The notes: generated by a model from the letters alone, not told the origin. A stretch of DNA of 64,000 nt from Mycolicibacterium alvei (GCF_010727325.1 NZ_AP022565.1:1-64000); one strand, 5' to 3'. Counted from the first letter of the stretch, positions 23,814-34,197 are shown. Translations and numbers: made by a program.

Positions 23814-24624
23814 GTTCACCGGCCAACAGGGTCAACATCTCCGAACAGCCCGCTTCGACCTTGACCGTGGCGTGGTCGTCGCCGCGGGTGGGGCCGCGGT
23901 TGATGATCCCCACCGGGATGTTGTGCGCGATCGCGTGCCGGACGAAGCGGTAGCCGGAGTAAACGGTCAGTGAGGATCCCGCGACCAGCAGCGCCTCGGC
24001 ATCTTCCACCATCGAATATGCGTGTTCGACACGGTCTTTGGGGACGCTCTCGCCGAAGTAGACGATGTCGGGTTTGAGCATGCCTGCACAGGCCGGGCAG
24101 TCCACGATGGTGAACGAAGCGGTGTCGCTGACCACGGCGTCGGCGTCGGGTGCCACCGCGATGCCGCCGACCGCCTCGGCGCGTTCGATGAAGCCCGGAT
24201 TGGCCGTCTCCAGTGCGTCGGCCAGCTCGTCGCGACCCATCGTCGCGCCGCAGTCCAGGCAGATCACCTGTGCATAGGTGCCGTGCAGGTTGACCACCGA
24301 CCGGCTTCCGGCCTTGGTGTGCAGCAGATCCACGTTCTGGGTGATCAGTCCACTCACCACCCCGGCGCCTTCCAGCGCGGCCAAGGCGCGATGCCCGGCA
24401 TTGGGCAGCGTCTCGTCCATGTGGCGCCAGCCGACATGATTGCGGGCCCAGTACCGCTGACGGAACTCCGGATCAGAGGTGAACTGCCGGATGGTCATCG
24501 GATTACTGGGCGGGGAATCAGGGCCGCGGTAGTCGGGGATACCGGAATCGGTAGACATCCCGGCGCCCGTCAGCACCGCGACGCGGCGGTCCTGCAGCAG
24601 GGCGACGAGTTCGGGGGCATCCAC
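23782..24624 (-). CDS. NAD-dependent protein deacylase, sirtuin (Sir2) family
   Basis: 280-residue sirtuin that removes acyl groups from lysine while consuming NAD+ and releasing nicotinamide. Features: GAGMSTDSGIPDYRG from residue 20, QNVD at 96-99, catalytic His114 in NLHG, and the zinc ligands C122-x2-C125 and C176-x2-C179. SSLTVYSGYRF and IINRGPTRGDDHATVKV form the NAD-binding end. It is longer than the Rv1151c sirtuin and looks class II (SIRT4-like). It lies 22 bp downstream of an isochorismatase-like gene in the same direction, likely co-transcribed. Confidence 0.9.
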   Translation of the reverse strand: MDAPELVALLQDRRVAVLTGAGMSTDSGIPDYRGPDSPPSNPMTIRQFTSDPEFRQRYWARNHVGWRHMDETLPNAGHRALAALEGAGVVSGLITQNVDLLHTKAGSRSVVNLHGTYAQVICLDCGATMGRDELADALETANPGFIERAEAVGGIAVAPDADAVVSDTASFTIVDCPACAGMLKPDIVYFGESVPKDRVEHAYSMVEDAEALLVAGSSLTVYSGYRFVRHAIAHNIPVGIINRGPTRGDDHATVKVEAGCSEMLTLLAGELRRTCTASTG

Positions 24625-24646
24625 CCTCGCCAGGATAGGCCGCCCG

Positions 24647-25186
24647 TCAGTCCAGGCATTGGGTAGCGGGGACGGTCTCGGCGCTCATGTTGCGGCGCAT
24701 CATCTGCAGCGCCGCCTCACCCAGGCCGGCGTCGATGTGGGCGACCGCGTCGGACGGGATCACCACGTCGAAATGTCGCACGTAGGCATCCAAAGCGCTG
24801 TAGAGGATGCACTGCTCGGTGACCTGGCCGGCCAGGATCAGCCGGCGGGTGCCCAACCGGCCCAGCAGGTAATCCAGCGCGGTCGCATAGAACACACTGT
24901 GGCGCACCTTGGTCAGGACCAGGCAGTCGTCCGCCGGGACGATCGGCCGCACCAGATCCGGGTGCTCACCGGCCAGCGCGGCCTCGACGATGTCACTGAA
25001 CTGGGCGGTGAAATCGCCGTAGTTGTCGTTGACGTAGATCAGATCGATGTCGTCGCGGTCGCGAGCGCTCTTGATCAGCCCGACCAGCGGGTCGATGATC
25101 GGCGCCACGTTGGGGGCAAGGAGTTCGGCATCCTCGTGCCGGTAGTGGTTGAGCATGTCGACAACCACCAGTGCGGTATCGCTCAT
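24647..25186 (-). CDS. Isochorismatase-like cysteine hydrolase
   Basis: 179-residue cysteine hydrolase of the isochorismatase/nicotinamidase superfamily. The catalytic triad is visible: D10 (ALVVVDMLNHY), K93 (VLTKVRHSVF) and C126 (GQVTEQCILYSALDAYVR). The metal-binding D-x-H...H pattern of true nicotinamidases is absent, so the substrate is open. It is divergent from nadE (57 bp between starts) and upstream of the sirtuin. Confidence 0.85.
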   Translation of the reverse strand: MSDTALVVVDMLNHYRHEDAELLAPNVAPIIDPLVGLIKSARDRDDIDLIYVNDNYGDFTAQFSDIVEAALAGEHPDLVRPIVPADDCLVLTKVRHSVFYATALDYLLGRLGTRRLILAGQVTEQCILYSALDAYVRHFDVVIPSDAVAHIDAGLGEAALQMMRRNMSAETVPATQCLD

Positions 25187-25243
25187 GCGTCATTTGGTAC
25201 CCAGTGGTCCGATCTTGACACTTTTCGGGTGACAATGGGCGCG

Positions 25244-27286
25244 ATGGACTTCTACAGCGCCTACCACCACGGTTTCGTGCGGGTCGCCGCCTGCACCCAC
25301 CACACGGCGCTGGCGGATCCGCCGGCCAACGCCGAATCGGTGCTGCGGTTGGCGCAGGATTGCCATGACGACGGGGTGGCCGTCGCGGTGTTTCCCGAGT
25401 TGACGTTGTCGGGTTACTCGATCGACGACATCCTCTTGCAGGACACCCTGCTGGAGTCGGTGGAGCAGGCACTCATCGAAATCGTCGCGGCCTCCGTCGT
25501 GTTGACACCGGTGCTGGTGGTCGGTGCGCCGCTGCGGTACCGGCACCGGATCTACAACACCGCGGTCGTCATCCACCGCGGAGCGGTGCTCGGCGTGGCG
25601 CCCAAGTCCTACCTGCCGACGTACCGGGAGTTCTACGAACGCAGGCAGATGGCCACCGGTGCCGACGTGCGCGGCACCATCCGGGTGGCCGGTGCCGAGG
25701 TGCCGTTCGGGCCGGACCTGCTGTTCGCGGCCTCCGACGTTCCCGGACTGGTCCTGCACGTCGAGATCTGTGAGGACATGTTCGTGCCGGTGCCGCCCAG
25801 TGCGCAGGCCGCTCTGGCAGGGGCGACGGTGCTGGCCAATCTCTCCGGCAGCCCGATCACCGTCGGCCGTGCCGAAGACCGTGGGCTGCTGGCACGTTCG
25901 GCCTCGTCGCGGTGTCTGGCCGCCTATGTGTACGCCGCTGCGGGCGAGGGGGAGTCGACCACCGACCTGGCCTGGGACGGTCAGACCATGATCTGGGAGA
26001 ACGGGGTGTTGCTCGCCGAGAGTGAGCGTTTCCCGCGTGGTGAGCGACGCTCGGTGGCCGACGTGGACCTGGAGTTACTGCGCTCCGAGCGGCTGCGGAT
26101 GGGCACGTTCGACGACAATGCCAGACACCATGGCGCCCAAGTGGATTCATTCCGCCGCATCGAGTTCCAGCTCGACCCGCCGACCGGTGACATCGGGCTG
26201 CTGCGCGAGATCGAGCGGTTCCCGTTCGTACCGGCGGACCCCGCACGGCTGCAACAGGATTGCTACGAGGCCTACAACATCCAGGTCTCCGGCCTGGAGC
26301 AGCGGTTGCGGGCGCTGAATTACCCCAAGGTGGTGATCGGGGTGTCCGGCGGACTGGATTCCACGCACGCCCTGATCGTGGCGGCGCGGGCTATGGATCG
26401 GGAGAACCGCCCGCGCAGTGACATTCTCGCGTTCACGATGCCCGGCTTCGCCACCGGTGAGCACACCAAGAACAACGCGATCCGATTGAGCCGCGCCTTG
26501 GGCGTCACGTTCGCCGAGATCGACATCAAGAAGACGGCCGAGCTGATGCTCACCGAGATGGACCATCCGTTCGGTCGCGGCGAGAACGTCTACGACGTCA
26601 CGTTCGAGAACGTCCAGGCCGGCCTGCGCACCGACTACCTGTTCCGGCTGGCCAATCAGCGTGGCGGCATCGTGCTGGGTACGGGCGACCTGTCGGAGCT
26701 GGCGCTGGGTTGGTCGACTTACGGTGTCGGCGACCAGATGTCGCACTACAACGTCAACGGCGGGGTGCCGAAAACCCTGATCCAGCACCTGATCAGGTGG
26801 GTGATCTCGTCGGATCAGTTCGGGGCCGAGGTGAACGGGGTTCTCCAATCCGTGCTGGACACCGAGATCACCCCGGAGTTGGTGCCCACCGGCGAGGATG
26901 AGGAGATCCAGAGCAGCGAGGCCAAAGTCGGCCCCTATGCGCTGCAGGATTTTTCGTTGTTCCAGGTGTTGCGCTACGGGTTCCGCCCGTCCAAGGTGGC
27001 CTTCCTGGCCTGGCATGCCTGGCATGACGCGACCGACGGTGACTGGCCCGCCGGGTTCCCCGAGGACAAGCGTCCGGCATATTCGCTCAGCGAAATCCGG
27101 CACTGGCTGCAGGTCTTTGCGCAGCGGTTCTTCTCGTTTTCCCAGTTCAAGCGTTCTGCGCTGCCGAACGGCCCCAAGGTGTCGCACGGCGGTGCGCTCT
27201 CGCCGCGTGGGGACTGGCGCGCACCGTCGGATATGTCGGCGCGGATCTGGCTCGACGAGATCGAGCGGAGCGTCCCCGAGCGGTAA
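25244..27286 (+). CDS. nadE: Glutamine-dependent NAD+ synthetase
   Basis: Last step of NAD synthesis: amidates nicotinic acid adenine dinucleotide using ammonia channelled from glutamine. 680 residues. The N-terminal nitrilase-type glutaminase domain has the triad E52 (FPELTLSGYS), K121 (PKSYLPTYREF) and C176 (VEICEDMF), the same positions as the M. tuberculosis enzyme. The synthetase domain has VIGVSGGLDSTHAL and LGTGDLSELALGWSTYG. The start at 25244 (MDFYSAYHHGFVRVAACTHH) matches the family; the frame stays open upstream to 24659, but that part is antisense to the hydrolase gene. Confidence 0.97.
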   Translation: MDFYSAYHHGFVRVAACTHHTALADPPANAESVLRLAQDCHDDGVAVAVFPELTLSGYSIDDILLQDTLLESVEQALIEIVAASVVLTPVLVVGAPLRYRHRIYNTAVVIHRGAVLGVAPKSYLPTYREFYERRQMATGADVRGTIRVAGAEVPFGPDLLFAASDVPGLVLHVEICEDMFVPVPPSAQAALAGATVLANLSGSPITVGRAEDRGLLARSASSRCLAAYVYAAAGEGESTTDLAWDGQTMIWENGVLLAESERFPRGERRSVADVDLELLRSERLRMGTFDDNARHHGAQVDSFRRIEFQLDPPTGDIGLLREIERFPFVPADPARLQQDCYEAYNIQVSGLEQRLRALNYPKVVIGVSGGLDSTHALIVAARAMDRENRPRSDILAFTMPGFATGEHTKNNAIRLSRALGVTFAEIDIKKTAELMLTEMDHPFGRGENVYDVTFENVQAGLRTDYLFRLANQRGGIVLGTGDLSELALGWSTYGVGDQMSHYNVNGGVPKTLIQHLIRWVISSDQFGAEVNGVLQSVLDTEITPELVPTGEDEEIQSSEAKVGPYALQDFSLFQVLRYGFRPSKVAFLAWHAWHDATDGDWPAGFPEDKRPAYSLSEIRHWLQVFAQRFFSFSQFKRSALPNGPKVSHGGALSPRGDWRAPSDMSARIWLDEIERSVPER

Positions 27287-27421
27287 TTTGGTGTCGATCC
27301 ACGGCCGATTTTAATTGACGACGCAAAATATTGACAAGCTAACCTTCCTGACCCCATCTGCGCGTTGATGTGCGTCGGGTCACACTTCGGTGTCGCCGAA
27401 TCTCGGGTCGAGGAGGTCGCG

Positions 27422-27644
27422 TTGAGCGCTGCAAAATATGTCGGTCGGGTGGGCGGATTGGCGGTTGCGCTCGGAGTCGGGTCGGCCGTCGTTCTGGGTG
27501 GGCAGGCCCTGGGAACCCCGGTGGCCTCGGCATCGCCCGGTTCCAGCGACGCATCATCGGAATCAGGTGTCCCTGCCGACCGCAGGCCCGGGCGCGAATG
27601 TGCAGCCCGCGGCGGCTGCCGAGCAGGACCTGGTCAGCGTCTAG
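27422..27644 (+). pseudogene. Short exported-protein remnant or frameshifted small secreted protein
   Basis: TTG start 5 nt after a strong GAGGAGG. SAAKYVGRVGGLAVALGVGSAVVL is an N-terminus I associate with large mycobacterial exported proteins with Ser-rich linkers; ASPGSSDASSESG then begins such a linker. The frame then moves near 27565 to SLPTAGPGANVQPAAAAEQDLVSV and stops at 27644, overlapping the convergent crotonase stop. Either one small secreted protein of about 75 residues with an indel, or the head of a decayed large gene. Function is unknown. Confidence 0.45.
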
Positions 27645-28465
27645 AGTCGGCCGTCGGCCCGCAGGTCCGGGTGGACCCACTCCGGTGAACGTCGGGCCTT
27701 GAACGCGCGGAATCCCTCGGCGGCCTCCTCGCCGCTGTAGCTGGCCTTCATGCCGATCCGGTCGTAGAGCCCCAGGTAGCTGTCCAGGCTGGACTTGACC
27801 ACCCCGCGGGCCCGGGGTGCGGTTCGGCAGCATTGTGCGAGCACTTCGGTTGCAGCAGAGAGTAATTCGTCGTGCGGCACGGTCCGGGCGACCATGCCCC
27901 AGTCGACGGCCTCCTGTGCGCTGAGCGTGCGACCGGTGAACATCAGGTCGCGGGTCCGGACCGGGCCGATCAGGCGGGCCAACGTCTGGCTGTAGTAGGT
28001 GTCGGCGATGCCGCGGTACAACTCGGGCACCCGGAATGTGGCGCGGTCGCTGACCACCGCCATGTCGCTGCAGATCGCGATCTGCAACCCGCCGCCCTGA
28101 CACAACCCGTTGACCGCGCTCACCACGGGTTTGACCGATTGACGCAGCGTTTCGAACGGGGTGACATCCATCGACAGGGCCGCGCCGAAGCTCATCCAGT
28201 CGTCGACGCCGTTGCCGCCGCCGAGGTCACCGCCGGGGGCGAACACGTCTCCGGTTCCGGTGATCAGCAGGCCGGCCAGATCGGGATCCGCCTCGACGTG
28301 GGTGACCGCGTACCGGATGCCGAAGTACATGGCCGGGGTCATCGCATTGCGGGCCTCGGGCCGGTCCAGGGTGACCACGCCGAACGGACCCTGCCGGTCG
28401 AATGTGAGATAAGGCGTGCCGAGCCAGTCGCCTTCGGGTGGTCGCGGAGCGTTTCCCTGGGTCAT
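27641..28465 (-). CDS. Enoyl-CoA hydratase/isomerase (crotonase) family protein
   Basis: 274 residues with the crotonase fold: VVTLDRPEARNAM at the start, LLITGTGDVFAPGGDLGG as oxyanion loop 1, and SAVNGLCQGGGLQIAICSDMAVVSDRATFRVPE as the second oxyanion/active-site block. It would hydrate, isomerise or cleave an acyl-CoA; the substrate cannot be told. Standalone, 44 bp upstream of the rbsK 3' end on the same strand. Confidence 0.88.
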   Translation of the reverse strand: MTQGNAPRPPEGDWLGTPYLTFDRQGPFGVVTLDRPEARNAMTPAMYFGIRYAVTHVEADPDLAGLLITGTGDVFAPGGDLGGGNGVDDWMSFGAALSMDVTPFETLRQSVKPVVSAVNGLCQGGGLQIAICSDMAVVSDRATFRVPELYRGIADTYYSQTLARLIGPVRTRDLMFTGRTLSAQEAVDWGMVARTVPHDELLSAATEVLAQCCRTAPRARGVVKSSLDSYLGLYDRIGMKASYSGEEAAEGFRAFKARRSPEWVHPDLRADGRL

Positions 28466-28509
28466 GTCGGCGACTATAACGGCAACGGTATCGGCTTCAG
28501 TCGGCCGCG

Positions 28510-29370
28510 TCAGGGCGTCAGGATGGCATCGATGTCGGCAGCCGCCGGCGCACAGTCCCCGGCCCCGCGCACCAGGGTGGCCAACGCTCCGGCCGCGCAG
28601 GCGCGCCGCAGCGCCGACTCGTGGCCGCCGGTCCAGTCGGCGGCCAACACGCCGGCGAACACGTCACCGGCCCCGGCGGTGTCCAGTGCCTGCACCGTGG
28701 GGGCCGGCACGTCGAACCGCTCGTCGGTACCCAGGTAGCTGGCGCCTCGTGCACCCCGGGTGATCACCAGATGCCGCACCGGCCAATGCCATTCGGCGGC
28801 CTCGGTCTCGTTCACCACCACCACGTCGACCAGTTCCGACAGTGCCAGTAGCTGATGGGCAGCGGTACCTCCGGGTGAGGCGTTGAGCATCACTACCGCC
28901 CCGGCCGCTTTTGCCAACCGGGCCGCGGCGATCGCCGTCGCCACCGGGATCTCCAACTGGATCAGGACCACCTCGCTCCAGACGATGGCCGCGCGCGCCG
29001 CGGCGGAATCCACCTCGAGCCGGGCGTTGGCGCCCGGTGCCACCACGATGCAGTTCTCACCAACCCCGTCGACCAGGATCGCGGCAGATCCGCTCGGACC
29101 GGGCACACATGTCACGGAATCGGTGGCAACCCCATTGGCTCGGAGATGCTGCCGCAGGTTTGTCGCGGCGGCATCGTCACCGAGCGCGGCCACCAGAGCC
29201 ACCTCGGCGCCGGCCCGCGCCGCCGCCACCGCCTGGTTGCCGCCCTTGCCGCCGGGCGCGGACGCCAGCGACGACGCGAGCACGGTTTGTCCAGGACGTG
29301 GCAGCGCGCCGACCGTGAAGGTGAGGTCGGCGTTGATGCTTCCGACGACGCAAACCCGCGCAGCGGCCAT
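28510..29370 (-). CDS. rbsK: Ribokinase (PfkB family)
   Basis: 286 residues. Sugar kinase, probably phosphorylating ribose. GSINADLTFTVGALPRPGQTV, the PfkB signature SAPGGKGGNQAVAAARAG and the C-terminal signature LDTAGAGDVFAG with the catalytic Asp. The frame extends far upstream, but the ATG at 29370 (MAAARVCVVGSINAD) fits the family. It sits next to proA as Rv2436 does in M. tuberculosis. No ribose transporter is nearby. Confidence 0.88.
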   Translation of the reverse strand: MAAARVCVVGSINADLTFTVGALPRPGQTVLASSLASAPGGKGGNQAVAAARAGAEVALVAALGDDAAATNLRQHLRANGVATDSVTCVPGPSGSAAILVDGVGENCIVVAPGANARLEVDSAAARAAIVWSEVVLIQLEIPVATAIAAARLAKAAGAVVMLNASPGGTAAHQLLALSELVDVVVVNETEAAEWHWPVRHLVITRGARGASYLGTDERFDVPAPTVQALDTAGAGDVFAGVLAADWTGGHESALRRACAAGALATLVRGAGDCAPAAADIDAILTP

Positions 29371-29454
29371 AACCGAAAAGGCTAACCCGGCGTGCCCGTA
29401 CCAGGGCGCCTGACACCTGTCGAAGCGCGTCAACAGGTCCGATACGCTGGCTAG

Positions 29455-30714
29455 ATGAGCGTTCAGACGCAGTCGCCGGCGGTGTCGCAAGCAGACCTGC
29501 GCGAGCAGGTGCACGAGGCCGCGCGTCGTGCCCGCGTCGCGGCCCGCACCCTGGGCACCCTGAGTGCCGAGACCAAGAATCGTGCGCTGCATGCCGCTGC
29601 CGACAGCGTGCTGGCCGCCGTCGACGTGATCCTGGCCGCCAACGCTGCCGATGTCGAGGCCGCCCGTGCAGCCGGAACCCCCGAGGCCATGCTGGACCGG
29701 CTGGCGCTCAACCCGCAGCGGGTCGACGGCATCGCGGCCGGGCTGCGCCAGGTTGCCGGGTTGCCCGATCCGGTCGGTGAGGTGCTGCAGGGCCGCACTC
29801 TGCCCAATGGGTTGCAGTTGCGTCAGCAGAGGGTGCCGCTGGGCGTGGTCGGCATGGTCTACGAGGGCCGCCCCAACGTCACGGTGGACGCGTTCGGTCT
29901 GACCCTCAAATCCGGCAACGCGGCCCTGCTGCGCGGAAGTTCGTCGGCGGCCCGGTCCAATCAGGCCCTGGTGACCGCCCTGCGGTCGGCGCTGGAATCG
30001 GTGGGGCTGCCGACCGACGCGGTGCAGTTGCTGCCCAGCCATGACCGCGCCAGCGTCACCCACCTGATCCAGGCCCGCGGCCTGGTCGACGTGGTGATCC
30101 CGCGCGGGGGAGCCGGGTTGATCGAGGCCGTGGTGCGCGATGCGCAGGTCCCGACCATCGAGACCGGTGTCGGCAATTGTCATGTCTACGTTCATTCCTC
30201 GGCCGACGTCGACCTGGCCGAGAAGATCCTGCTGAATTCCAAGACCCGGCGCCCCAGCGTCTGCAATGCTGCCGAGACCCTACTGGTGGACAAGGCGCTG
30301 CAGGCGACCGTGCTGCCCCGGCTCACCGCCGCGCTGCGCGAGGCGGGGGTCACCGTGCACGCCGACCCGACGGACGAGGAGTTGCACGCCGAGTTCCTCT
30401 CGATGGACATCGCGGTCGCGGTGGTGGATGGTCTCGACGGGGCGATCGCCCACATCAACGAGTACGGCACCGGGCACACCGAGGCCATCGTGACAACGGA
30501 TCTTGCTGCGGCCCAGCGCTTCACCGAACAGGTGGACGCGGCTGCTGTGATGGTCAACGCGTCGACTGCGTTCACCGACGGAGAGCAGTTCGGTTTCGGC
30601 GCCGAGATCGGTATCTCCACCCAGAAGCTGCATGCCCGCGGACCGATGGGCCTGCCCGAACTGACCTCGACCAAATGGATCGTGTGGGGAGACGGTCAGA
30701 CCCGCCCGGCTTAG
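29455..30714 (+). CDS. proA: Gamma-glutamyl phosphate reductase
   Basis: Second step of proline synthesis: NADPH reduction of glutamyl 5-phosphate to the semialdehyde. 419 residues, aldehyde dehydrogenase fold, with [40 protein letters not shown], the catalytic Cys in [14 protein letters not shown], and the C-terminal [22 protein letters not shown]. Full length and uninterrupted. Confidence 0.97.
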   Translation: MSVQTQSPAVSQADLREQVHEAARRARVAARTLGTLSAETKNRALHAAADSVLAAVDVILAANAADVEAARAAGTPEAMLDRLALNPQRVDGIAAGLRQVAGLPDPVGEVLQGRTLPNGLQLRQQRVPLGVVGMVYEGRPNVTVDAFGLTLKSGNAALLRGSSSAARSNQALVTALRSALESVGLPTDAVQLLPSHDRASVTHLIQARGLVDVVIPRGGAGLIEAVVRDAQVPTIETGVGNCHVYVHSSADVDLAEKILLNSKTRRPSVCNAAETLLVDKALQATVLPRLTAALREAGVTVHADPTDEELHAEFLSMDIAVAVVDGLDGAIAHINEYGTGHTEAIVTTDLAAAQRFTEQVDAAAVMVNASTAFTDGEQFGFGAEIGISTQKLHARGPMGLPELTSTKWIVWGDGQTRPA

Positions 30715-30744
30715 CCGCCGACCAGATAGAGACCAGGAGACCAC

Positions 30745-31632
30745 ATGAGCGTGCCCGCTCGCCCCGCTCCGTTGTTCGCCGATATCGACGATGTCGCGCG
30801 ACGCTTGGCGGAGACCGGCTACCTGCCCGACACCGCCACCGCAACAGCGGTTTTCCTCGCCGACCGGCTGGGCAAACCATTGCTCGTGGAAGGGCCCGCG
30901 GGCGTCGGCAAGACCGAGCTGGCCCGCGCGGTGGCCGCAACTACGGGCTCAGAACTGGTGCGGTTGCAGTGCTACGAGGGTGTCGACGAGGCTCGCGCGC
31001 TCTACGAGTGGAACCACGCCAAGCAGATCCTGCGAATCCAGGCCGGGCAGAACGCGAACGGCGGCGACTGGGACCAGACCAAGATGGACGTGTTCAGCGA
31101 GGAATTCCTGCTGACCCGCCCGCTGCTGACCGCGATCAAGCGCACCGACCCGACCGTGCTGCTGATCGACGAGACCGACAAGGCCGACATCGAGATCGAG
31201 GGCCTGCTGCTGGAGGTGCTCTCCGATTTCGCGGTCACGGTCCCCGAACTGGGCACCATCACCGCCGAGCGGCCGCCGTTCGTCCTGCTGACGTCCAACG
31301 CCACCCGTGAACTCTCCGAGGCGCTCAAGCGTCGCTGCCTGTTCTTGCACATCGACTTCCCGGACGCCGATCTGGAGCGTCGCATCCTGCTGTCCCGCGT
31401 ACCCGAATTGCCCGAGCGCATCGCCGGCGAACTGGTGCGGATCATCGGCGTGATGCGCGGCATGCAGCTCAAGAAGGTGCCGTCGGTCGCCGAGACCATC
31501 GACTGGGGTCGCACCGTGCTGGCACTGGGTATGGACACCATCGACGACGAGATGATCGCCGCCACCCTCGGTGTGGTGCTCAAACATCAGTCCGACCAAG
31601 TCAAAGCGGCCGGCGAACTGAAGCTGAACTGA
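30745..31632 (+). CDS. MoxR-family AAA+ ATPase
   Basis: 295 residues. Walker A GPAGVGKTEL, Walker B VLLIDETDK, sensor 1 FVLLTSNATRELSEALKRRCLF. MoxR ATPases act as chaperones that load metal or assemble complexes, working with a VWA-domain partner. The partner is the next gene, 13 bp away, making a classic MoxR/CoxE pair (Rv2426c-Rv2425c in M. tuberculosis). The client is unknown. Confidence 0.92.
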   Translation: MSVPARPAPLFADIDDVARRLAETGYLPDTATATAVFLADRLGKPLLVEGPAGVGKTELARAVAATTGSELVRLQCYEGVDEARALYEWNHAKQILRIQAGQNANGGDWDQTKMDVFSEEFLLTRPLLTAIKRTDPTVLLIDETDKADIEIEGLLLEVLSDFAVTVPELGTITAERPPFVLLTSNATRELSEALKRRCLFLHIDFPDADLERRILLSRVPELPERIAGELVRIIGVMRGMQLKKVPSVAETIDWGRTVLALGMDTIDDEMIAATLGVVLKHQSDQVKAAGELKLN

Positions 31633-31645
31633 TGGAGCTGAACTA

Positions 31646-33100
31646 GTGACCCCCCGCCGGGTTCGACCACCCCAGCCGCTGGCCCCGCACGGCCTGCCGG
31701 GGCATCTCGTCGAGTTCGTCGAAGCCCTTCGTGGACAAGGTATCTCGGTCGGTCCATCGGAGACGGTGGATGCCGGGCGGGTGATCACCGTACTCGGGTT
31801 GGGCGATCGTGCGGCGCTGCGCGAGGGGATTGCCTGCGCGGTGCTGCGACGCCCCGATCACCGCGACACCTACGACGCGATGTTCGACCTGTTCTTCCCG
31901 GCGGCGCTGGGCGCGCGCACCGTGCTCTCGGATGACGACGAGTCCGACACCGATGATCCGGATCGCCTCCAGCTGCCGCCCGAGGACATCGAGGCGATGC
32001 GCGAGGCGTTGGTGCAGATGCTGGCCGACAACGAGGATCTGGCCAATCTCGACGACCGGATGGCGGCGATGATCGCCCGGATCGTCGAGGCCTACGGCCG
32101 GTACAACTCCAGCCGCGGCCCGTCGTACTCGTCGTATCAGGCACTCAAGGCCATGAGTCTGGACGATCTGGAGGGCCGGCTGCTGGCCGGGCTGCTCGCC
32201 CCCTACGGCGAGGAGCCCACGCCGACCCAGGAGGAGATCGCCAAGGCCCTGGCCGCCCAGCGCATCTCCCAGCTGCGCAAGATGGTCGAGTCCGAGACCA
32301 AGCGGCGTACCGCCGAGCAGTTGGGCCGTGACCACGTGCAGATGTACGGGGTGCCGCAGCTGGCCGAAAACGTCGAGTTCCTGCGCGCGTCAGGTGAGCA
32401 GCTCCGCCAGATGCGCAAGACCGTGCAACCGCTGGCGCGGACGTTGGCGACGCGGCTGGCGGCGCGGCGCCGCCGGTCCCGCTCGGGGGAGATCGACCTG
32501 CGCAAGACGCTGCGCAAGTCGATGTCCACCGGCGGCGTGCCGATCGACGTGGTGCTCAAGAAGCCACATCCGGCCCGTCCCGAGCTCGTGGTGCTCTGCG
32601 ACGTGTCCGGTTCGGTCGCCGGGTTCAGCCACTTCACCCTGATGTTGGTCTCGGCGCTGCGCCAGCAGTTCTCCCGGGTTCGTGTCTTCGCCTTCATCGA
32701 CACCACCGACGAGGTCACCGATATGTTCGGGCCGGAGGCCGACTTGGCGGTGGCCGTGCAGCGCATCACCCGTGAAGCGGGCGTTTACACCCGCGACGGG
32801 CATTCCGACTACGGTCACGCGTTCGTGTCGTTCCTGGACAAGTACCCCAACGTGCTGTCGCCGCGTAGCTCGCTGCTGGTGCTGGGCGACGGTCGGAACA
32901 ACTACCGCAACCCCGAGACGGCCTTGCTCGCCCACATGGTGGCGGCCAGCCGGCACGCACACTGGCTGAACCCGGAGCCCAAGCACCTGTGGGGCAGCGG
33001 GGACTCTGCGGTGCCGAAATACCTCGAAACCATCCCGATGCACGAGTGCCGCTCGGCCAAGCAGCTGGCCGCGGTGATCGACGGTTTGCTGCCGATCTGA
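31646..33100 (+). CDS. VWA domain protein, CoxE-like
   Basis: 484 residues. The N-terminal half is helical and charged ([30 protein letters not shown]). The C-terminal VWA domain has the MIDAS motif [13 protein letters not shown], followed by [14 protein letters not shown] and [15 protein letters not shown]. Partner of the MoxR ATPase directly upstream. GTG start at 31646. Confidence 0.9.
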   Translation: MTPRRVRPPQPLAPHGLPGHLVEFVEALRGQGISVGPSETVDAGRVITVLGLGDRAALREGIACAVLRRPDHRDTYDAMFDLFFPAALGARTVLSDDDESDTDDPDRLQLPPEDIEAMREALVQMLADNEDLANLDDRMAAMIARIVEAYGRYNSSRGPSYSSYQALKAMSLDDLEGRLLAGLLAPYGEEPTPTQEEIAKALAAQRISQLRKMVESETKRRTAEQLGRDHVQMYGVPQLAENVEFLRASGEQLRQMRKTVQPLARTLATRLAARRRRSRSGEIDLRKTLRKSMSTGGVPIDVVLKKPHPARPELVVLCDVSGSVAGFSHFTLMLVSALRQQFSRVRVFAFIDTTDEVTDMFGPEADLAVAVQRITREAGVYTRDGHSDYGHAFVSFLDKYPNVLSPRSSLLVLGDGRNNYRNPETALLAHMVAASRHAHWLNPEPKHLWGSGDSAVPKYLETIPMHECRSAKQLAAVIDGLLPI

Positions 33101-33159
33101 GCCCGGCCGGATTCGCGCGGGTGCCGGGGCGCGTCAACGCTCCCGTAAGCTGCCTCTTT

Positions 33160-33807
33160 GTGGCAAGACGGCGCAGGCTGGGTGTGATGGGTGGGACGTT
33201 CGATCCCATCCACAACGGGCACCTGGTCGCTGCCAGTGAGGTGGCCGACCTGTTCGAGCTGGACGAAGTGGTGTTCGTCCCGACCGGTCAGCCGTGGCAG
33301 AAGCACGACCGGCGCGTCAGTGCTCCCGAGGACCGCTATCTGATGACAGTGATCGCCACCGCGTCCAACCCGCGTTTCTCGGTCAGCCGGGTCGACATCG
33401 ACCGGGGTGGGGCGACCTACACCAAGGACACCTTGCGTGATCTGCGTGATCTCAACGCCGATAACGACCTGTACTTCATCACCGGAGCCGACGCCCTGGC
33501 CTCCATTCTGTCCTGGCAGAACTGGGAGGACCTGTTCTCCATGGCGAGGTTCGTCGGTGTGAGCCGACCGGGCTACGAACTGGACGGTGAACACATCGAG
33601 GCGGCGCTGCGTGAGCTGCCGCCGGACACACTGACATTGGTCGAGGTGCCCGCGTTGGCCATCTCGTCCAGCGACTGCCGCAAGCGGGCCTCCGAAGGCC
33701 GGCCGATCTGGTACCTGGTGCCCGACGGCGTGGTGCAGTACGTGGCCAAACGCGGGTTGTATTCCGCAGACGGGAAGGGTGAACACATCATGGAGCCGGT
33801 TCGATGA
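33160..33807 (+). CDS. nadD: Nicotinate-nucleotide adenylyltransferase
   Basis: Makes nicotinic acid adenine dinucleotide, the substrate of NadE. 215 residues. [17 protein letters not shown] carries the HxGH motif; [17 protein letters not shown] and the C-terminal [21 protein letters not shown] (the ISSxxxR motif) complete the active site. The GTG at 33160 is chosen because the longer frame runs back into the VWA gene. The end overlaps rsfS by 4 bp. Confidence 0.95.
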   Translation: MARRRRLGVMGGTFDPIHNGHLVAASEVADLFELDEVVFVPTGQPWQKHDRRVSAPEDRYLMTVIATASNPRFSVSRVDIDRGGATYTKDTLRDLRDLNADNDLYFITGADALASILSWQNWEDLFSMARFVGVSRPGYELDGEHIEAALRELPPDTLTLVEVPALAISSSDCRKRASEGRPIWYLVPDGVVQYVAKRGLYSADGKGEHIMEPVR

Positions 33808-34190
33808 GCGCGACCGCCGAGGCCGTGGCGATGGCGACGGTGGCCGCCCGGGCCGCCGCGGCCAAGCTGGCCGACGAGGTGGTTGTCATCGACGTGTCGG
33901 ATCAGTTGGTGATCACCGACTGCTTCGTGATCGCGTCGGCATCCAACGAGCGCCAGGTCAACGCGATCGTCGACGAGGTCGAGGACAAGATGCGGCTCGC
34001 CGGCTACAAGCCCGCGCGCCGCGAAGGTACCCGCGAGGGGCGTTGGACGCTGCTCGACTACGTGGACATCGTCGTGCACATCCAGCATCAGGAAGAACGG
34101 GAGTTCTACGCCCTGGAACGGCTGTGGCGCGACTGCCCGACAGTTCCGGTCGAGCTCGGTGGGCCGGTGGACCCGGAGTTGGCAGAATGA
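33804..34190 (+). CDS. rsfS: Ribosomal silencing factor RsfS
   Basis: 128 residues. Binds L14 and blocks subunit joining under starvation. [38 protein letters not shown] and [36 protein letters not shown] are diagnostic. It starts inside the nadD stop (ATGA), the usual nadD-rsfS pair. Confidence 0.96.
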   Translation: MSATAEAVAMATVAARAAAAKLADEVVVIDVSDQLVITDCFVIASASNERQVNAIVDEVEDKMRLAGYKPARREGTREGRWTLLDYVDIVVHIQHQEEREFYALERLWRDCPTVPVELGGPVDPELAE

Positions 34191-34197
34191 GGGCGCG

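Noticed and set aside
24647..25186. Nicotinamidase (PncA) call
   Set aside because: Triad is present, but the metal-binding His/Asp motif is missing and overall sequence differs.
24659..25243. N-terminal extension of nadE by about 195 residues
   Set aside because: Antisense to the isochorismatase-like gene; NadE length and catalytic residue numbers fit the start at 25244.
27325..27350. IdeR-like iron box before the small exported ORF
   Set aside because: Only the half site GCTAACCT matches; the other half does not.
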